From Eledone cirrhosa (Eukaryota > Mollusca > Cephalopoda > Octopoda > Eledonidae): a stretch of DNA of 64,000 nt. The notes under the pieces were generated by a model, which saw only the letters and a program-made list of their open reading frames with translations, was not told the DNA's origin and made no database searches. The stretch spans positions 5,806,604 to 5,870,603 of the forward strand of contig OZ024742.1 in the NCBI GenBank assembly GCA_964016885.1, written 5' to 3'. The position numbers and the translations under genes were made by a program. This document shows, piece after piece, positions 33,701 through 49,900 of the stretch. Position 1 is the stretch's first letter; every line of letters starts with the position of its first letter.

Positions 33701-36700
33701 ATAACTACCATACTATATATTTAAATCTGGAGGGGCAGAATTGTCTGGCACAACTACCATACCATATATTTAGATCTGGAGGTGGAAGAAGAGCCTGGCA
33801 CAACTACCATACTATATATTTAGATCTGGAGGGGAAGAACAGCCTGGCACAACTACCATAATATATATTTACATCTGGAGGGGCAGAACAGCCTGGCATA
33901 ACTACCATACTATATATTTAGATCTGGAGGGGAAGAACAGTCTGGCACAACTACTATACTATATATTTAGATCTGGAGGGGCAGATTAGCATGGCACAAC
34001 TACCATACTTATATCAGCATGGCACAACTACCATATTTAGATCTGTAGGGGCAGAAGAGCCTGGCACAACTACCATACTATATATTTAGATCTGGAGGAT
34101 TAGAACAGCTTGGCACAATTACCATACTATATATTTAGATCTGGAGGGGCAGAACAACCTGGCACAACTACCATACTATACATTTAGATCTGGAGGTGTA
34201 GAACAGCTTGGCATAACTAGCATACTCTATATTTAGATCTGGAGGGGCAGAACAGTCTGGCACAACTACTGTACTATATATTTAGATCTGTAGGGGCAGA
34301 ACAGCATGGGACAACTACCATACTATATATTTAAATCTGGAGGGGCAGAATAACCTGGCACAAATACCATACTATATATTTAGATCCGGAGGTGGGAGTA
34401 CAGCCTGGCACAACTACCATACTATATATTTAGATGTGGAGGTGGAAGAAGAGCCTGGCACTACTACCATACTATATATTTAGATCTGGAGGGGCAGAAC
34501 AGCCTGGCATAACTACCATACTATATATTTAGATCTGGAGGGGCAGAACAGTCTGGCACAACTACTATACTATATATTTAGATCTGGAGGGGCAGAACAG
34601 CCTGGCATAACTACCATACTATATATTTAGATCTGGAGGGGCAGAACAGCTTGGCACAACTACCATACTATATATTTAGATCTGGAGGGGCAGAACAACC
34701 TGGCACAACTACCATACTATACATTTAGTTCTGGAGGGGTCGAACAGCTTGGAATAACTATCATACTATATATTTAGATCTGGAGGGGCAGAACTGTCTG
34801 GCACAACTACTACAGTATATATTTAGATCTGGAGGGGCAGAACAGCATGGCACAACTACCATCCTATATATTTAAATCTGGAGGGGCAGAATAACCTGGC
34901 ACAAATACCATACTATATATTTAGATCTGGAGGTGGGAGTACAGCCTGGCACAAGTACCATACTATATATTTCGATCTGAAAGGGGCAGAACAGCCTGGC
35001 ATAACTACCATACTATATATTTAGATCTGGAGGGGCAGAACAGCTTGGCACAACTACCATACTATATATTTACATCTGGAGGGGCAGAACAACCTGGCAC
35101 AACTACCATACTATACATTTAGATCTGGAGCGGTAGAACAGCTTGGCATAACTACCATACTATATATTTAAATCTGGAGGGGCAGAATTGTCTGGCACAA
35201 CTACCATACCATATATTTAGATCTGGAGGTGGAAGAAGAGCCTGGCACAACTACCATACTATATATTTAGATCTGGAAGGGAAGAACAGCCTGGCACAAC
35301 TACCATAATATATATTTATATCTGGAGGCGTAGAACAACCTGGCACAATTACCATACTATATATTTAGATCTGGAGGGGAAGAACAGCCTGGCACAAGTA
35401 CCATACTATATATTTAGATTTGAAAGGGGCAGAACAGCCTGGCATAACTACCATACTATATATTTAGATCTGGAGGGGCAGTACAGCCTGGCACAAATAC
35501 CATACTACATATTTATATCTGGAGGTGGAAGAAGAGCCTGGCACAACTACCCTACTATATATTTACATCTGGAGGGGCAGAACAGCCTGGCACAACTACC
35601 ATACTATATATTTAGATCTGGAGGGGCAGAACAGCATAACACATCTACCATACTATATATTTAGATCTGGAGGGGAAGAACAGCCTGGCATAACTACCAT
35701 ACTATATATTTAGATTTGAAAGGGGCAGAACAGCCTGGCATAACTACCATACTATATATTTAGATCTGTAGGGGCTGAACAGCTTGGCACAACTATCATA
35801 CTATATATTTAGATCTGGAGGGGCAGAACAACCTGGCACAACTACCATACTATACATTTAGATCTGGAGGGTTAGAACAGCTTGGCATAACTACCATACT
35901 AAATCTTTAGATCTGGAGGGGCAGAACAGTCTGGCACAACTACTATACTATATATTTAGATCTGGAGGGGCAGAAGAGCATGGCACAACTACAATACTAT
36001 ATATTTAAATCTGGAGGGGCAGAATAACCTGGCACAAATACCATACTATATATTTAGATCTGGAGGTGGGAGTACAGAATGGCACAAGTACCATACTATA
36101 TATTTAGATCTGAAAGGGGCAGAACAGCCTGGCATAACTACCATACTATATATTTAGATCTGGAGGGGCAGAACAGCTTGGCACAACTACCATACTATAT
36201 ATTTACATCTGGAGGTGGGAGTACAGCCAGGCACAACTACCATACTATATATTTAGATCTGGAGATGGGAGTACAGCCTGGCACAAATACCATACTATAT
36301 ATTCATATCTGGAGGTCGAAGAAGAGCCTGGCACAACTACCCTACTATATATTTACATTTGGAGGGGCAGAACAGCCTGGCACAACTACCATACTATATA
36401 TTTAGATCTGGAGGGGCAGAACAGCATAACACATCTACAATACTTATATCTGCATGGCACAACTACCATATTTAGATCTGTAGGGGCAGAAGAGCCTGGC
36501 ATAACTACCATACTATATATTTAGATCTGGAGGGGCAGAACAGTCTGGCACAACTACTATACTATATATTTAGATCTGGAGGGGCAGAAGAGCATGGCAC
36601 AACTACAATACTATATATTTAAATCTGGAGGGGCAGAACATCCTGGCACAACTACCATACTATACATTTAGATCTGGAGGGGTAGAACAGCTTGGCATAA

Positions 36701-37955
36701 CTAGCATACTCTATATTTAGATCTGGAGGGGCAGAACAGTCTGGCACAACTACTGTACTATATATTTAGATCTGTAGGGGCAGAACAGCATGGGACAACT
36801 ACCATACTATATATTTAAATCTGGAGGGGCAGAATAACCTGGCACAAATACCATACTATATATTTAGATCCGGAGGTGGGAGTACAGCCTGGCACAACTA
36901 CCATACTATATATTTAGATGTGGAGGTGGAAGAAGAGCCTGGCACTACTACCATACTATATATTTAGATCTGGAGGGGCAGAACATCCTGGCACAAGTAC
37001 CATACTATATATTTAGATTTGAAAGGGGCAGAACAGCCTGGCATAACTACCATACTATATATTTAGATCTGGAGGGGCAGAACAGTCTGGCACAACTACT
37101 ATACTATATATTTAGATCTGGAGGGGCAGAACAGCCTGGCATAACTACCATACTATATATTTAGAACTGGAGGGGCAGAACAGCTTGGCACAACTACCAT
37201 ACTATATATTTAGATCTGGAGGGGCAGAACAACCTGGCACAACTACCATACTATACATTTAGATCTGGAGGGGTCGAACAGCTTGGAATAACTATCATAC
37301 TATATATTTAGATCTGGAGGGGCAGAACAGTCTGGCACAACTACTACAGTATATATTTAGATCTGGAGGTGCAGAACAGCATGGCACAACTACCATACTA
37401 TATATTTAAATCTGGAGGGGCAGAATAACCTGGCACAAATACCATACTATATATTTTGATCTGGAGGTGGGAGTACAGCCTGGCACAAGTACCATACTAT
37501 ATATTTAGATCTGAAAGGGGCAGAACAGCCTGGCATAACTACCATACTATATATTTAGATCTGGAGGGGCAGAACAGCTTGGCACAACTACCATACTATA
37601 TATTTACATCTGGAGGGGCAGAACAACCTGGCACAACTACCATACTATACATTTAGATCTGGAGGGGTAGAACAGCTTGGCATAACTACCATACTATATA
37701 TTTAAATCTGGAGGGGCAGAATTGTCTGGCACAACTACCATACCATATATTTAGATCTGGAGGTGGAAGAAGAGCCTGGCACAACTACCATACTATATAT
37801 TTAGATCTGGAGGGGAAGAACAGTCTGGCACAACTACTGTACTATATATTTAGATCTGTAGGGGCAGAACAGCATGGGACAACTACCATACTATATATTT
37901 AAATCTGGAGGGGCAGAATAACCTGGCACAAATACCATACTATATATTTAGATCT
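24320..37955 (+). repeat. Higher-order super-unit A (13,636 bp)
   Basis: The monomer order from 24320 starts again at 37956. Rare landmarks repeat: a doubly truncated monomer with CTTATATCAGCATGGC at 25193, 28474 and 34008 has partners at 38829, 42663 and 48246. A sister form, CTTATATCTGCATGGC, at 30861, 32511 and 36443 has partners at 45099, 46749 and 50681. Offsets are 13,636, then 14,189, then 14,238 bp, stepping by whole monomers. Unit A lacks about 560-660 bp near 27440 that unit B has. Inside A, 28474 to 34008 is a 5,534-bp step to a second, shortened sub-unit. Confidence 0.88.
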
Positions 37956-40900
37956 GGAGGTGGGAGTACTGCCTGGCACAACTACCATACTATATATTTA
38001 GATCGGGAGGGGCAGAACAGCATAACACAACTACCATACTAAATATTTAGATCAGGAGGTGGGAGTAAAGCCTGGCACAACTACCATACTATATATTTAG
38101 ATCTGGAGGTATAACTACAGACGGGCACAACTACCATACTATATATTTAGATCTGGAGGGACTGAACAGCAAGGCACAACTATCATAATATATGTTTAGA
38201 TATGTAGGGCCAGAAGAGCCTGGCACAACTACCATACTATATATTTAGATCTGGAGGGGTAGAACAGCTTGGCACAATTACCATACTATATATTTAGATC
38301 TGGAGGGGCAGAACAGTCTGGTACAACTACCATACTATATATTTAGATCTGGAGGGGCAGAAGAGCCTGGCACAACTACCATACTATATATTTAAATCTG
38401 GAAGGGAAGAACAGCTTGGCACAACTACCATACTATATATTTAGATCTGGATGTGCGAGTACAGCCTGGCACAACTACCATACTATATATTTAGATCTGG
38501 AGGTGGGAGTACAGCCTGGCACAACTACCATACTATATATTTAGATCTGGATGTGGGAGTACAGCCTGGCACAACTACAATACTATATATTTAGATCTGG
38601 AGGTGGAAGAAGAGCCTGGCACAACTACCATACTATATATTTAGATCTGGAGGGGAAGAACAACCTGGCACAACTACTATAATATACATTTAGATCTGGA
38701 GGGGTAGAACAGCTTCGCATAATTACGATACTATATATTTGGAACTGGAGGGGCAGAACAGTCTGGCACAACTACTATACTATATATTTAGATCTGGAGG
38801 GGCAGATTAGCATGGCACAACTTCCATACTTATATCAGCATGGCACAACTACCATATTTAGATCTGTAGGGGCAGAAGAGCCTGGCACAACTACCATACT
38901 ATATATTTAGATCTGGAGGATTAGAACAGCTTGGCACAATTACCATACTATATATTTAGATCTGGAGGGGCAGAACAACCTGGCACAACTACCATACTAT
39001 ACATTTAGATCTGGAGGGGTAGAACAGCTTGGCATAACTAGCATACTCTATATTTAGATCTGGAGGGGCAGAACAGTCTGGCACAACTACTGTACTATAT
39101 ATTTAGATCTGTAGGGGCAGAACAGCATGGGACAACTACCATACTATATATTTAAATCTGGAGGGGCAGAATAACCTGGCACAAATACCATACTATATAT
39201 TTAGATCCGGAGGTGGGAGTACAGCCTGGCACAACTACCATACTATATATTTAGATGTGGAGGTGGAAGAAGAGCCTGGCACTACTACCATACTATATAT
39301 TTAGATCTGGAGGGGCAGAACAGCCTGGCATAACTACCATACTATATATTTAGATCTGGAGGGGCAGAACAGTCTGGCACAACTACTATACTATATATTT
39401 AGATCTGGAGGGGCAGAACAGCCTGGCATAACTACCATACTATATATTTAGATCTGGAGGGTCAGAACAGCTTGGCACAACTACCATACTATATATTTAG
39501 ATCTGGAGGGGCAGAACAACCTGGCACAACTACCATACTATACATTTAGTTCTGGAGGGGTCGAACAGCTTGGAATAACTATCATACTATATATTTAGAT
39601 CTGGAGGGGCAGAACAGTCTGGCACAACTACTACAGTATATATTTAGATCTGGAGGGGCAGAACAGCATGGCACAACTACCATCCTATATATTTAAATCT
39701 GGAGGGGCAGAATAACCTGGCACAAATACCATACTATATATTTAGATCTGGAGGTGGGAGTACAGCCTGGCACAAGTACCATACTATATATTTCGATCTG
39801 AAAGGGGCAGAACAGCCTGGCATAACTACCATACTATATATTTAGATCTGGAGGGGCAGAACAGCTTGGCACAACTACCATACTATATATTTACATCTGG
39901 AGGGGCAGAACAACCTGGCACAACTACCATACTATACATTTAGATCTGGAGCGGTAGAACAGCTTGGCATAACTACCATACTATATATTTAAATCTGGAG
40001 GGGCAGAATTGTCTGGCACAACTACCATACCATATATTTAGATCTGGAGGTGGAAGAAGAGCCTGGCACAACTACCATACTATATATTTAGATCTGGAAG
40101 GGAAGAACAGCCTGGCACAACTACCATAATATATATTTATATCTGGAGGCGTAGAACAACCTGGCACAATTACCATACTATATATTTAGATCTGGAGGGG
40201 AAGAACAGCCTGGCACAAGTACCATACTAAATATTTAGATTTGAAAGGGGCAGAACAGCCTGGCATAACTACCATACTATATATTTAGATCTGGAGAGGC
40301 AGTACAGCCTGGCACAAATACCATACTACATATTTATATCTGGAGGTGGAAGAAGAGCCTGGCACAACTACCCTACTATATATTTACATCTGGAGGGGCA
40401 GAACAGCCTGGCACAACTACCATACTATATATTTAGATCTGGAGGGGCAGAACAGCATAACACATCTACCATACTATATATTTAGATCTGTAGGGGCTGA
40501 ACAGCTTGGCACAACTACCATACTATATATTTAGATCTGGAGGGGCAGAACAACCTGGCACAACTACCATACTATACATTTAGATCTGGAGGGTTAGAAC
40601 AGCTTGGCATAACTACCATACTATATATTTAGATCTGGAGGGGCAGAACAGTCTGGCACAACTACTATACTATATATTTAGATCTGGAGGGGCAGAAGAG
40701 CATGGCACAACTACAATACTATATATTTAAATCTGGAGGGGCAGAATAACCTGGCACAAATACCATACTATATATTTAGATCTGGAGGTGGGAGTACAGA
40801 ATGGCACAAGTACCATACTATATATTTAGATCTGAAAGGGGCAGAACAGCCTGGCATAACTACCATACTATATATTTAGATCTGGAGGGGCAAAAATAGC

Positions 40901-43900
40901 TTGGCACAACTACCATACTATATATTTACATCTGGAGGTGGGAGTACAGCCAGGCACAACTACCATACTATATATTTAGATCTGGAGATGGGAGTACAGC
41001 CTGGCACAAATACCATACTATATATTTATATCTGGAGGTCGAAGAAGAGCCTGGCACAACTACCCTACTATATATTTACATTTGGAGGGGCAGAACAGCC
41101 TGGCACAACTACCATACTATATATTTAGATCTGGAGGGGCAGAACAGCATAACACATCTACAATACTTATATCTGCATGGCACAACTACCATATTTAGAT
41201 CTGTAGGGGCAGAAGAGCCTGGCATAACTACCATACTATATATTTAGATCTGGAGGGGCAGAACAGTCTGGCACAACTACTATACTATATATTTAGATCT
41301 GGAAGGGCAGAAGAGCATGGCACAACTACAATACTATATATTTAAATCTGGAGGGGCAGAACATCCTGGCACAACTACCATACTATACATTTAGATCTGG
41401 AGGGGTAGAACAGCTTGGCATAACTAGCATACTCTATATTTAGATCTGGAGGGGCAGAACAGTCTGGCACAACTACTGTACTATACATTTAGATCTGTAG
41501 GGGCAGAACAGCATGGGACAACTACCATACTATATATTTAAATCTGGAGGGGCAGAATAACCTGGCACAAATACCATACTATATATTTAGATCCGGAGGT
41601 GGGAGTACAGCCTGGCACAACTACCATACTATATATTTAGATGTGGAGGTGGAAGAAGAGCCTGGCACTACTACCATACTATATATTTAGATCTGGAGGG
41701 GCAGAACATCCTGGCACAAGTACCATACTATATATTTAGATTTGAAAGGGGCAGAACAGCCTGGCATAACTACCATACTATATATTTAGATCTGGAGGGG
41801 CAGAACAGTCTGGCACAACTACTATACTATATATTTAGATCTGGAGGGGCAGAACAGCCTGGCATAACTACCATACTATATATTTAGAACTGGAGGGGCA
41901 GAACAGCTTGGCACAACTACCATACTATATATTTACATCTGGAGGGGCAGAACAACCTGGCACAACTACCATACTATACATTTAGATCTGGAGGGGTCGA
42001 ACAGCTTGGAATAACTATCATACTATATATTTAGATCTGGAGGGGCAGAACAGTCTGGCACAACTACTACAGTATATATTTAGATCTGGAGGTGCAGAAC
42101 AGCATGGCACAACTACCATACTATATATTTAAATCTGGAGGGGCAGAATAACCTGGCACAAATACCATACTATATATTTTGATCTGGAGGTGGGAGTACA
42201 GCCTGGCACAAGTACCATACTATATATTTAGATCTGAAAGGGGTAGAACAGCCTGGCATAACTACCATACTATATATTTAGATCTGGAGGGGCATAACAA
42301 CCTGGCACAACTACCATACTATACATTTAGATCTGGAGGGGTAGAACAGCTTGGCATAACTACCATACTATATATTTAAATCTGGAGGGGCAGAATTGTC
42401 TGGCACAACTACCATACCATATATTTAGATCTGGAGGTGGAAGAAGAGCCTGGCACAACTACCATACTATATATTTAGATCTGGAGGGGAAGAACAGCCT
42501 GGCACAACTACCATAATATATATTTACATCTGGAGGGGCAGAACAGCCTGGCATAACTACCATACTATATATTTAGATCTGGAGGGGAAGAACAGTCTGG
42601 CACAACTACTATACTATATATTTAGATCTGGAGGGGCAGATTAGCATGGCACAACTACCATACTTATATCAGCATGGCACAACTACCATATTTAGATCTG
42701 TAGGGGCAGAAGAGCCTGGCACAACTACCATACTATATATTTAGATCTGGAGGATTAGAACAGCTTGGCACAATTACCATACTATATATTTAGATCTGGA
42801 GGGGCAGAACAACCTGGCACAACTACCATACTATACATTTAGATCTGGAGGTGTAGAACAGCTTGGCATAACTAGCATACTCTATATTTAGATCTGGAGG
42901 GGCAGAACAGTCTGGCACAACTACTGTACTATATATTTAGATCTGTAGGGGCAGAACAGCATGGGACAACTACCATACTATATATTTAAATCTGGAGGGG
43001 CAGAATAACCTGGCACAAATACCATACTATATATTTAGATCCGGAGGTGGGAGTACAGCCTGGCACAACTACCATACTATATATTTAGATGTGGAGGTGG
43101 AAGAAGAGCCTGGCACTACTACCGTACTATATATTTAGATCTGGAGGGGCAGAACAGCCTGGCATAACTACCATACTATATATTTAGATCTGGAGGGGCA
43201 GAACAGTCTGGCACAACTACTATACTATATATTTAGATCTGGAGGGGCAGAACAGCCTGGCATAACTACCATACTATATATTTAGATCTGGAGGGGCAGA
43301 ACAGCTTGGCACAACTACCATACTATATATTTAGATCTGGAGGGGCAGAACAACCTGGCACAACTACCATACTATACATTTAGTTCTGGAGGGGTCGAAC
43401 AGCTTGGAATAACTATCATACTATATATTTAGATCTGGAGGGGCAGAACAGTCTGGCACAACTACTACAGTATATATTTAGATCTGGAGGGGCAGAACAG
43501 CATGGCACAACTACCATCCTATATATTTAAATCTGGAGGGGCAGAATAACCTGGCACAAATACCATACTATATATTTAGATCTGGAGGTGGGAGTACAGC
43601 CTGGCACAAGTACCATACTATATATTTCGATCTGAAAGGGGCAGAACAGCCTGGCATAACTACCATACTATATATTTAGATCTGGAGGGGCAGAACAGCT
43701 TGGCATAACTACCATACTATATATTTACATCTGGAGGGGCAGAACAACCTGGCACAACTACCATACTATACATTTAGATCTGGAGCGGTAGAACAGCTTG
43801 GCATAACTACCATACTATATATTTAAATCTGGAGGGGCAGAATTGTCTGGCACAACTACCATACCATATATTTAGATCTGGAGGTGGAAGAAGAGCCTGG

Positions 43901-46900
43901 CACAACTACCATACTATATATTTAGATCTGGAAGGGAAGAACAGCCTGGCACAACTACCATAATATATATTTATATCTGGAGGCGTAGAACAACCTGGCA
44001 CAATTACCATACTATATATTTAGATCTGGAGGGGAAGAACAGCCTGGCACAAGTACCATACTATATATTTAGATTTGAAAGGGGCAGAACAGCCTGGCAT
44101 AACTACCATACTATATATTTAGATCTGGAGGGGCAGTACAGCCTGGCACAAATACCATACTACATATTTATATCTGGAGGTGGAAGAAGAGCCTGGCACA
44201 ACTACCCTACTATATATTTACATCTGGAGGGGCAGAACAGCCTGGCACAACTACCATACTATATATTTAGATCTGGAGGGGCAGAACAGCATAACACATC
44301 TACCATACTATATATTTAGATCTGGAGGGGAAGAACAGCCTGGCATAACTACCATACAATATATTTAGATTTGAAAGGGGCAGAACAGCCTGGCATAACT
44401 ACCATACTATATATTTAGATCTGTAGGGGCTGAACAGCTTGGCACAACTACCATACTATATATTTAGATCTGGAGGGGCAGAACAACCTGGCACAACTAC
44501 CATACTATACATTTAGATCTGGAGGGTTAGAACAGCTTGGCATAACTACCATACTATATATTTAGATCTGGAGGGGCAGAACAGTCTGGCACAACTACTA
44601 TACTATATATTTAGATCTGGAGGGGCAGAAGAGCATGGCACAACTACAATACTATATATTTAAATCTGGAGGGGCAGAATAACCTGGCACAAATACCATA
44701 CTATATATTTAGATCTGGAGATGGGAGTACAGAATGGCACAAGTACCATACTATATATTTAGATCTGAAAGGGGCAGAACAGCCTGGCATAACTACCATA
44801 CTATATATTTAGATCTGGAGGGGCAAAAATAGCTTGGCACAAATACCATACTATATATTTACATCTTGAGGTGGGAGTACAGCCAGGCACAACTACCATA
44901 CTATATATTTAGATCTGGAGATGGGAGTACAGCCTGGCACAAATACCATACTATATATTTATATCTGGAGGTCGAAGAAGAGCCTGGCACAACTACCCTA
45001 CTATATATTTACATTTGGAGGGGCAGAACAGCCTGGCACAACTACCATACTATATATTTAGATCTGGAGGGGCAGAACAGCATAACACATCTACAATACT
45101 TATATCTGCATGGCACAACTACCATATTTAGATCTGTAGGGGCAGAAGAGCCTGGCATAACTACCATACTATATATTTAGATCTGGAGGGGCAGAACAGT
45201 CTGGCACAACTACTATACTATATATTTAGATCTGGAAGGGCAGAAGAGCATGGCACAACTACAATACTATATATTTAAATCTGGAGGGGCAGAACATCCT
45301 GGCACAACTACCATACTATACATTTAGATCTGGAGGGGTAGAACAGCTTGGCATAACTAGCATACTCTATATTTAGATCTGGAGGGGCAGAACAGTCTGG
45401 CACAACTACTGTACTATATATTTAGATCTGTAGGGGCAGAACAGCATGGGACAACTACCATACTATATATTTAAATCTGGAGGGGCAGAATAACCTGGCA
45501 CAAATACCATACTATATATTTAGATCCGGAGGTGGGAGTACAGCCTGGCACAACTACCATACTATATATTTAGATGTGGAGGTGGAAGAAGAGCCTGGCA
45601 CTACTACCATACTATATATTTAGATCTGGAGGGGCAGAACATCCTGGCACAAGTACCATACTATATATTTAGATTTGAAAGGGGCAGAACAGCCTGGCAC
45701 AAGTACCATACTATATATTTAGATTTGAAAGGGGCAGAACAGCCTGGCATAACTACCATACTATATATTTAGATCTGGAGGGGCAGTACAGCCTGGCACA
45801 AATACCATACTACATATTTATATCTGGAGGTGGAAGAAGAGCCTGGCACAACTACCCTACTATATATTTACATCTGGAGGGGCAGAACAGCCTGGCACAA
45901 CTACCATACTATATATTTAGATCTGGAGGGGCAGAACAGCATAACACATCTACCATACTATATATTTAGATCTGGAGGGGAAGAACAGCCTGGCATAACT
46001 ACCATACTATATATTTAGATTTGAAAGGGGCAGAACAGCCTGGCATAACTACCATACTATATATTTAGATCTGTAGGGGCTGAACAGCTTGGCACAACTA
46101 CCATACTATATATTTAGATCTGGAGGGGCAGAACAACCTGGCACAACTACCATACTATACATTTAGATCTGGAGGGTTAGAACAGCTTGGCATAACTACC
46201 ATACTATATATTTAGATCTGGAGGGGCAGAACAGTCTGGCACAACTACTATACTATATATTTAGATCTGGAGGGGCAGAAGAGCATGGCACAACTACAAT
46301 ACTATATATTTAAATCTGGAGGGGCAGAATAACCTGGCACAAATACCATACTATATATTTAGATCTGGAGATGGGAGTACAGAATGGCACAAGTACCATA
46401 CTATATATTTAGATCTGAAAGAGGCAGAACAGCCTGGCATAACTACCATACTATATATTTAGATCTGGAGGGGCAAAAATAGCTTGGCACAACTACCATA
46501 CTATATATTTACATCTGGAGGTGGGAGTACAGCCAGGCACAACTACCATACTATATATTTAGATCTGGAGATGGGAGTACAGCCTGGCACAAATACCATA
46601 CTATATATTTATATCTGGAGGTCGAAGAAGAGCCTGGCACAACTACCCTACTATATATTTACATTTGGAGGGGCAGAACAGCCTGGCACAACTACCATAC
46701 TATATATTTAGATCTGGAGGGGCAGAACAGCATAACACATCTACAATACTTATATCTGCATGGCACAACTACCATATTTAGATCTGTAGGGGCAGAAGAG
46801 CCTGGCATAACTACCATACTATATATTTAGATCTGGAGGGGCAGAACAGTCTGGCACAACTACTATACTATATATTTAGATCTGGAAGGGCAGAAGAGCA

Positions 46901-49900
46901 TGGCACAACTACAATACTATATATTTAAATCTGGAGGGGCAGAACATCCTGGCACAACTACCATACTATACATTTAGATCTGGAGGGGTAGAACAGCTTG
47001 GCATAACTAGCATACTCTATATTTAGATCTGGAGGGGCAGAACAGTCTGGCACAACTACTGTACTATATATTTAGATCTGTAGGGGCAGAACAGCATGGG
47101 ACAACTACCATACTATATATTTAAATCTGGAGGGGCAGAATAACCTGGCACAAATACCATACTATATATTTAGATCCGGAGGTGGGAGTACAGCCTGGCA
47201 CAACTACCATACTATATATTTAGATGTGGAGGTGGAAGAAGAGCCTGGCACTACTACCATACTATATATTTAGATCTGGAGGGGCAGAACATCCTGGCAC
47301 AAGTACCATACTATATATTTAGATTTGAAAGGGGCAGAACAGCCTGGCATAACTACCATACTATATATTTAGATCTGGAGGGGCAGAACAGTCTGGCACA
47401 ACTACTATACTATATATTTAGATCTGGAGGGGCAGAACAGCCTGGCATAACTACCATACTATATATTTAGAACTGGAGGGGCAGAACAGCTTGGCACAAC
47501 TACCATACTATATATTTAGATCTGGAGGGGCAGAACAACCTGGCACAACTACCATACTATACATTTAGATCTGGAGGGGTCGAACAGCTTGGAATAACTA
47601 TCATACTATATATTTAGATCTGGAGGGGCAGAACAGTCTGGCACAACTACTACAGTATATATTTAGATCTGGAGGTGCAGAACAGCATGGCACAACTACC
47701 ATACTATATATTTAAATCTGGAGGGGCAGAATAACCTGGCACAAATACCATACTATATATTTTGATCTGGAGGTGGGAGTACAGCCTGGCACAAGTACCA
47801 TACTATATATTTAGATCTGAAAGGGGCAGAACAGCCTGGCATAACTACCATACTATATATTTAGATCTGGAGGGGCATAACAACCTGGCACAACTACCAT
47901 ACTATACATTTAGATCTGGAGGGGTAGAACAGCTTGGCATAACTACCATACTATATATTTAAATCTGGAGGGGCAGAATTGTCTGGCACAACTACCATAC
48001 CATATATTTAGATCTGGAGGTGGAAGAAGAGCCTGGCACAACTACCATACTATATATTTAGATCTGGAGGGGAAGAACAGCCTGGCACAACTACCATAAT
48101 ATATATTTACATCTGGAGGGGCAGAACAGCCTGGCATAACTACCATACTATATATTTAGATCTGGAGGGGAAGAACAGTCTGGCACAACTACTATACTAT
48201 ATATTTAGATCTGGAGGGGCAGATTAGCATGGCACAACTACCATACTTATATCAGCATGGCACAACTACCATATTTAGATCTGTAGGGGCAGAAGAGCCT
48301 GGCACAACTACCATACTATATATTTAGATCTGGAGGATTAGAACAGCTTGGCACAATTACCATACTATATATTTAGATCTGGAGGGGCAGAACAACCTGG
48401 CACAACTACCATACTATACATTTAGATCTGGAGGTGTAGAACAGCTTGGCATAACTAGCATACTCTATATTTAGATCTGGAGGGGCAGAACAGTCTGGCA
48501 CAACTACTGTACTATATATTTAGATCTGTAGGGGCAGAACAGCATGGGACAACTACCATACTATATATTTAAATCTGGAGGGGCAGAATAACCTGGCACA
48601 AATACCATACTATATATTTAGATCCGGAGGTGGGAGTACAGCCTGGCACAACTACCATACTATATATTTAGATGTGGAGGTGGAAGAAGAGCCTGGCACT
48701 ACTACCATACTATATATTTAGATCTGGAGGGGCAGAACAGCCTGGCATAACTACCATACTATATATTTAGATCTGGAGGGGCAGAACAGTCTGGCACAAC
48801 TACTATACTATATATTTAGATCTGGAGGGGCAGAACAGCCTGGCATAACTACCATACTATATATTTAGATCTGGAGGGGCAGAACAGCTTGGCACAACTA
48901 CCATACTATATATTTAGATCTGGAGGGGCAGAACAACCTGGCACAACTACCATACTATACATTTAGTTCTGGAGGGGTCGAACAGCTTGGAATAACTATC
49001 ATACTATATATTTAGATCTGGAGGGGCAGAACTGTCTGTCACAACTACTACAGTATATATTTAGATCTGGAGGGGCAGAACAGCATGGCACAACTACCAT
49101 CCTATATATTTAAATCTGGAGGGGCAGAATAACCTGGCACAAATACCATACTATATATTTAGATCTGGAGGTGGGAGTACAGCCTGGCACAAGTACCATA
49201 CTATATATTTCGATCTGAAAGGGGCAGAACAGCCTGGCATAACTACCATACTATATATTTAGATCTGGAGGGGCAGAACAGCTTGGCATAACTACCATAC
49301 TATATATTTACATCTGGAGGGGCAGAACAACCTGGCACAACTACCATACTATACATTTAGATCTGGAGCGGTAGAACAGCTTGGCATAACTACCATACTA
49401 TATATTTAAATCTGGAGGGGCAGAATTGTCTGGCACAACTACCATACCATATATTTAGATCTGGAGGTGGAAGAAGAGCCTGGCACAACTACCATACTAT
49501 ATATTTAGATCTGGAAGGGAAGAACAGCCTGGCACAACTACCATAATATATATTTATATCTGGAGGCGTAGAACAACCTGGCACAATTACCATACTATAT
49601 ATTTAGATCTGGAGGGGAAGAACAGCCTGGCACAAGTACCATACTATATATTTAGATTTGAAAGGGGCAGAACAGCCTGGCATAACTACCATACTATATA
49701 TTTAGATCTGGAGGGGCAGTACAGCCTGGCACAAATACCATACTACATATTTATATCTGGAGGTGGAAGAAGAGCCTGGCACAACTACCCTACTATATAT
49801 TTACATCTGGAGGGGCAGAACAGCCTGGCACAACTACCATACTATATATTTAGATCTGGAGGGGCAGAACAGCATAACACATCTACCATACTATATATTT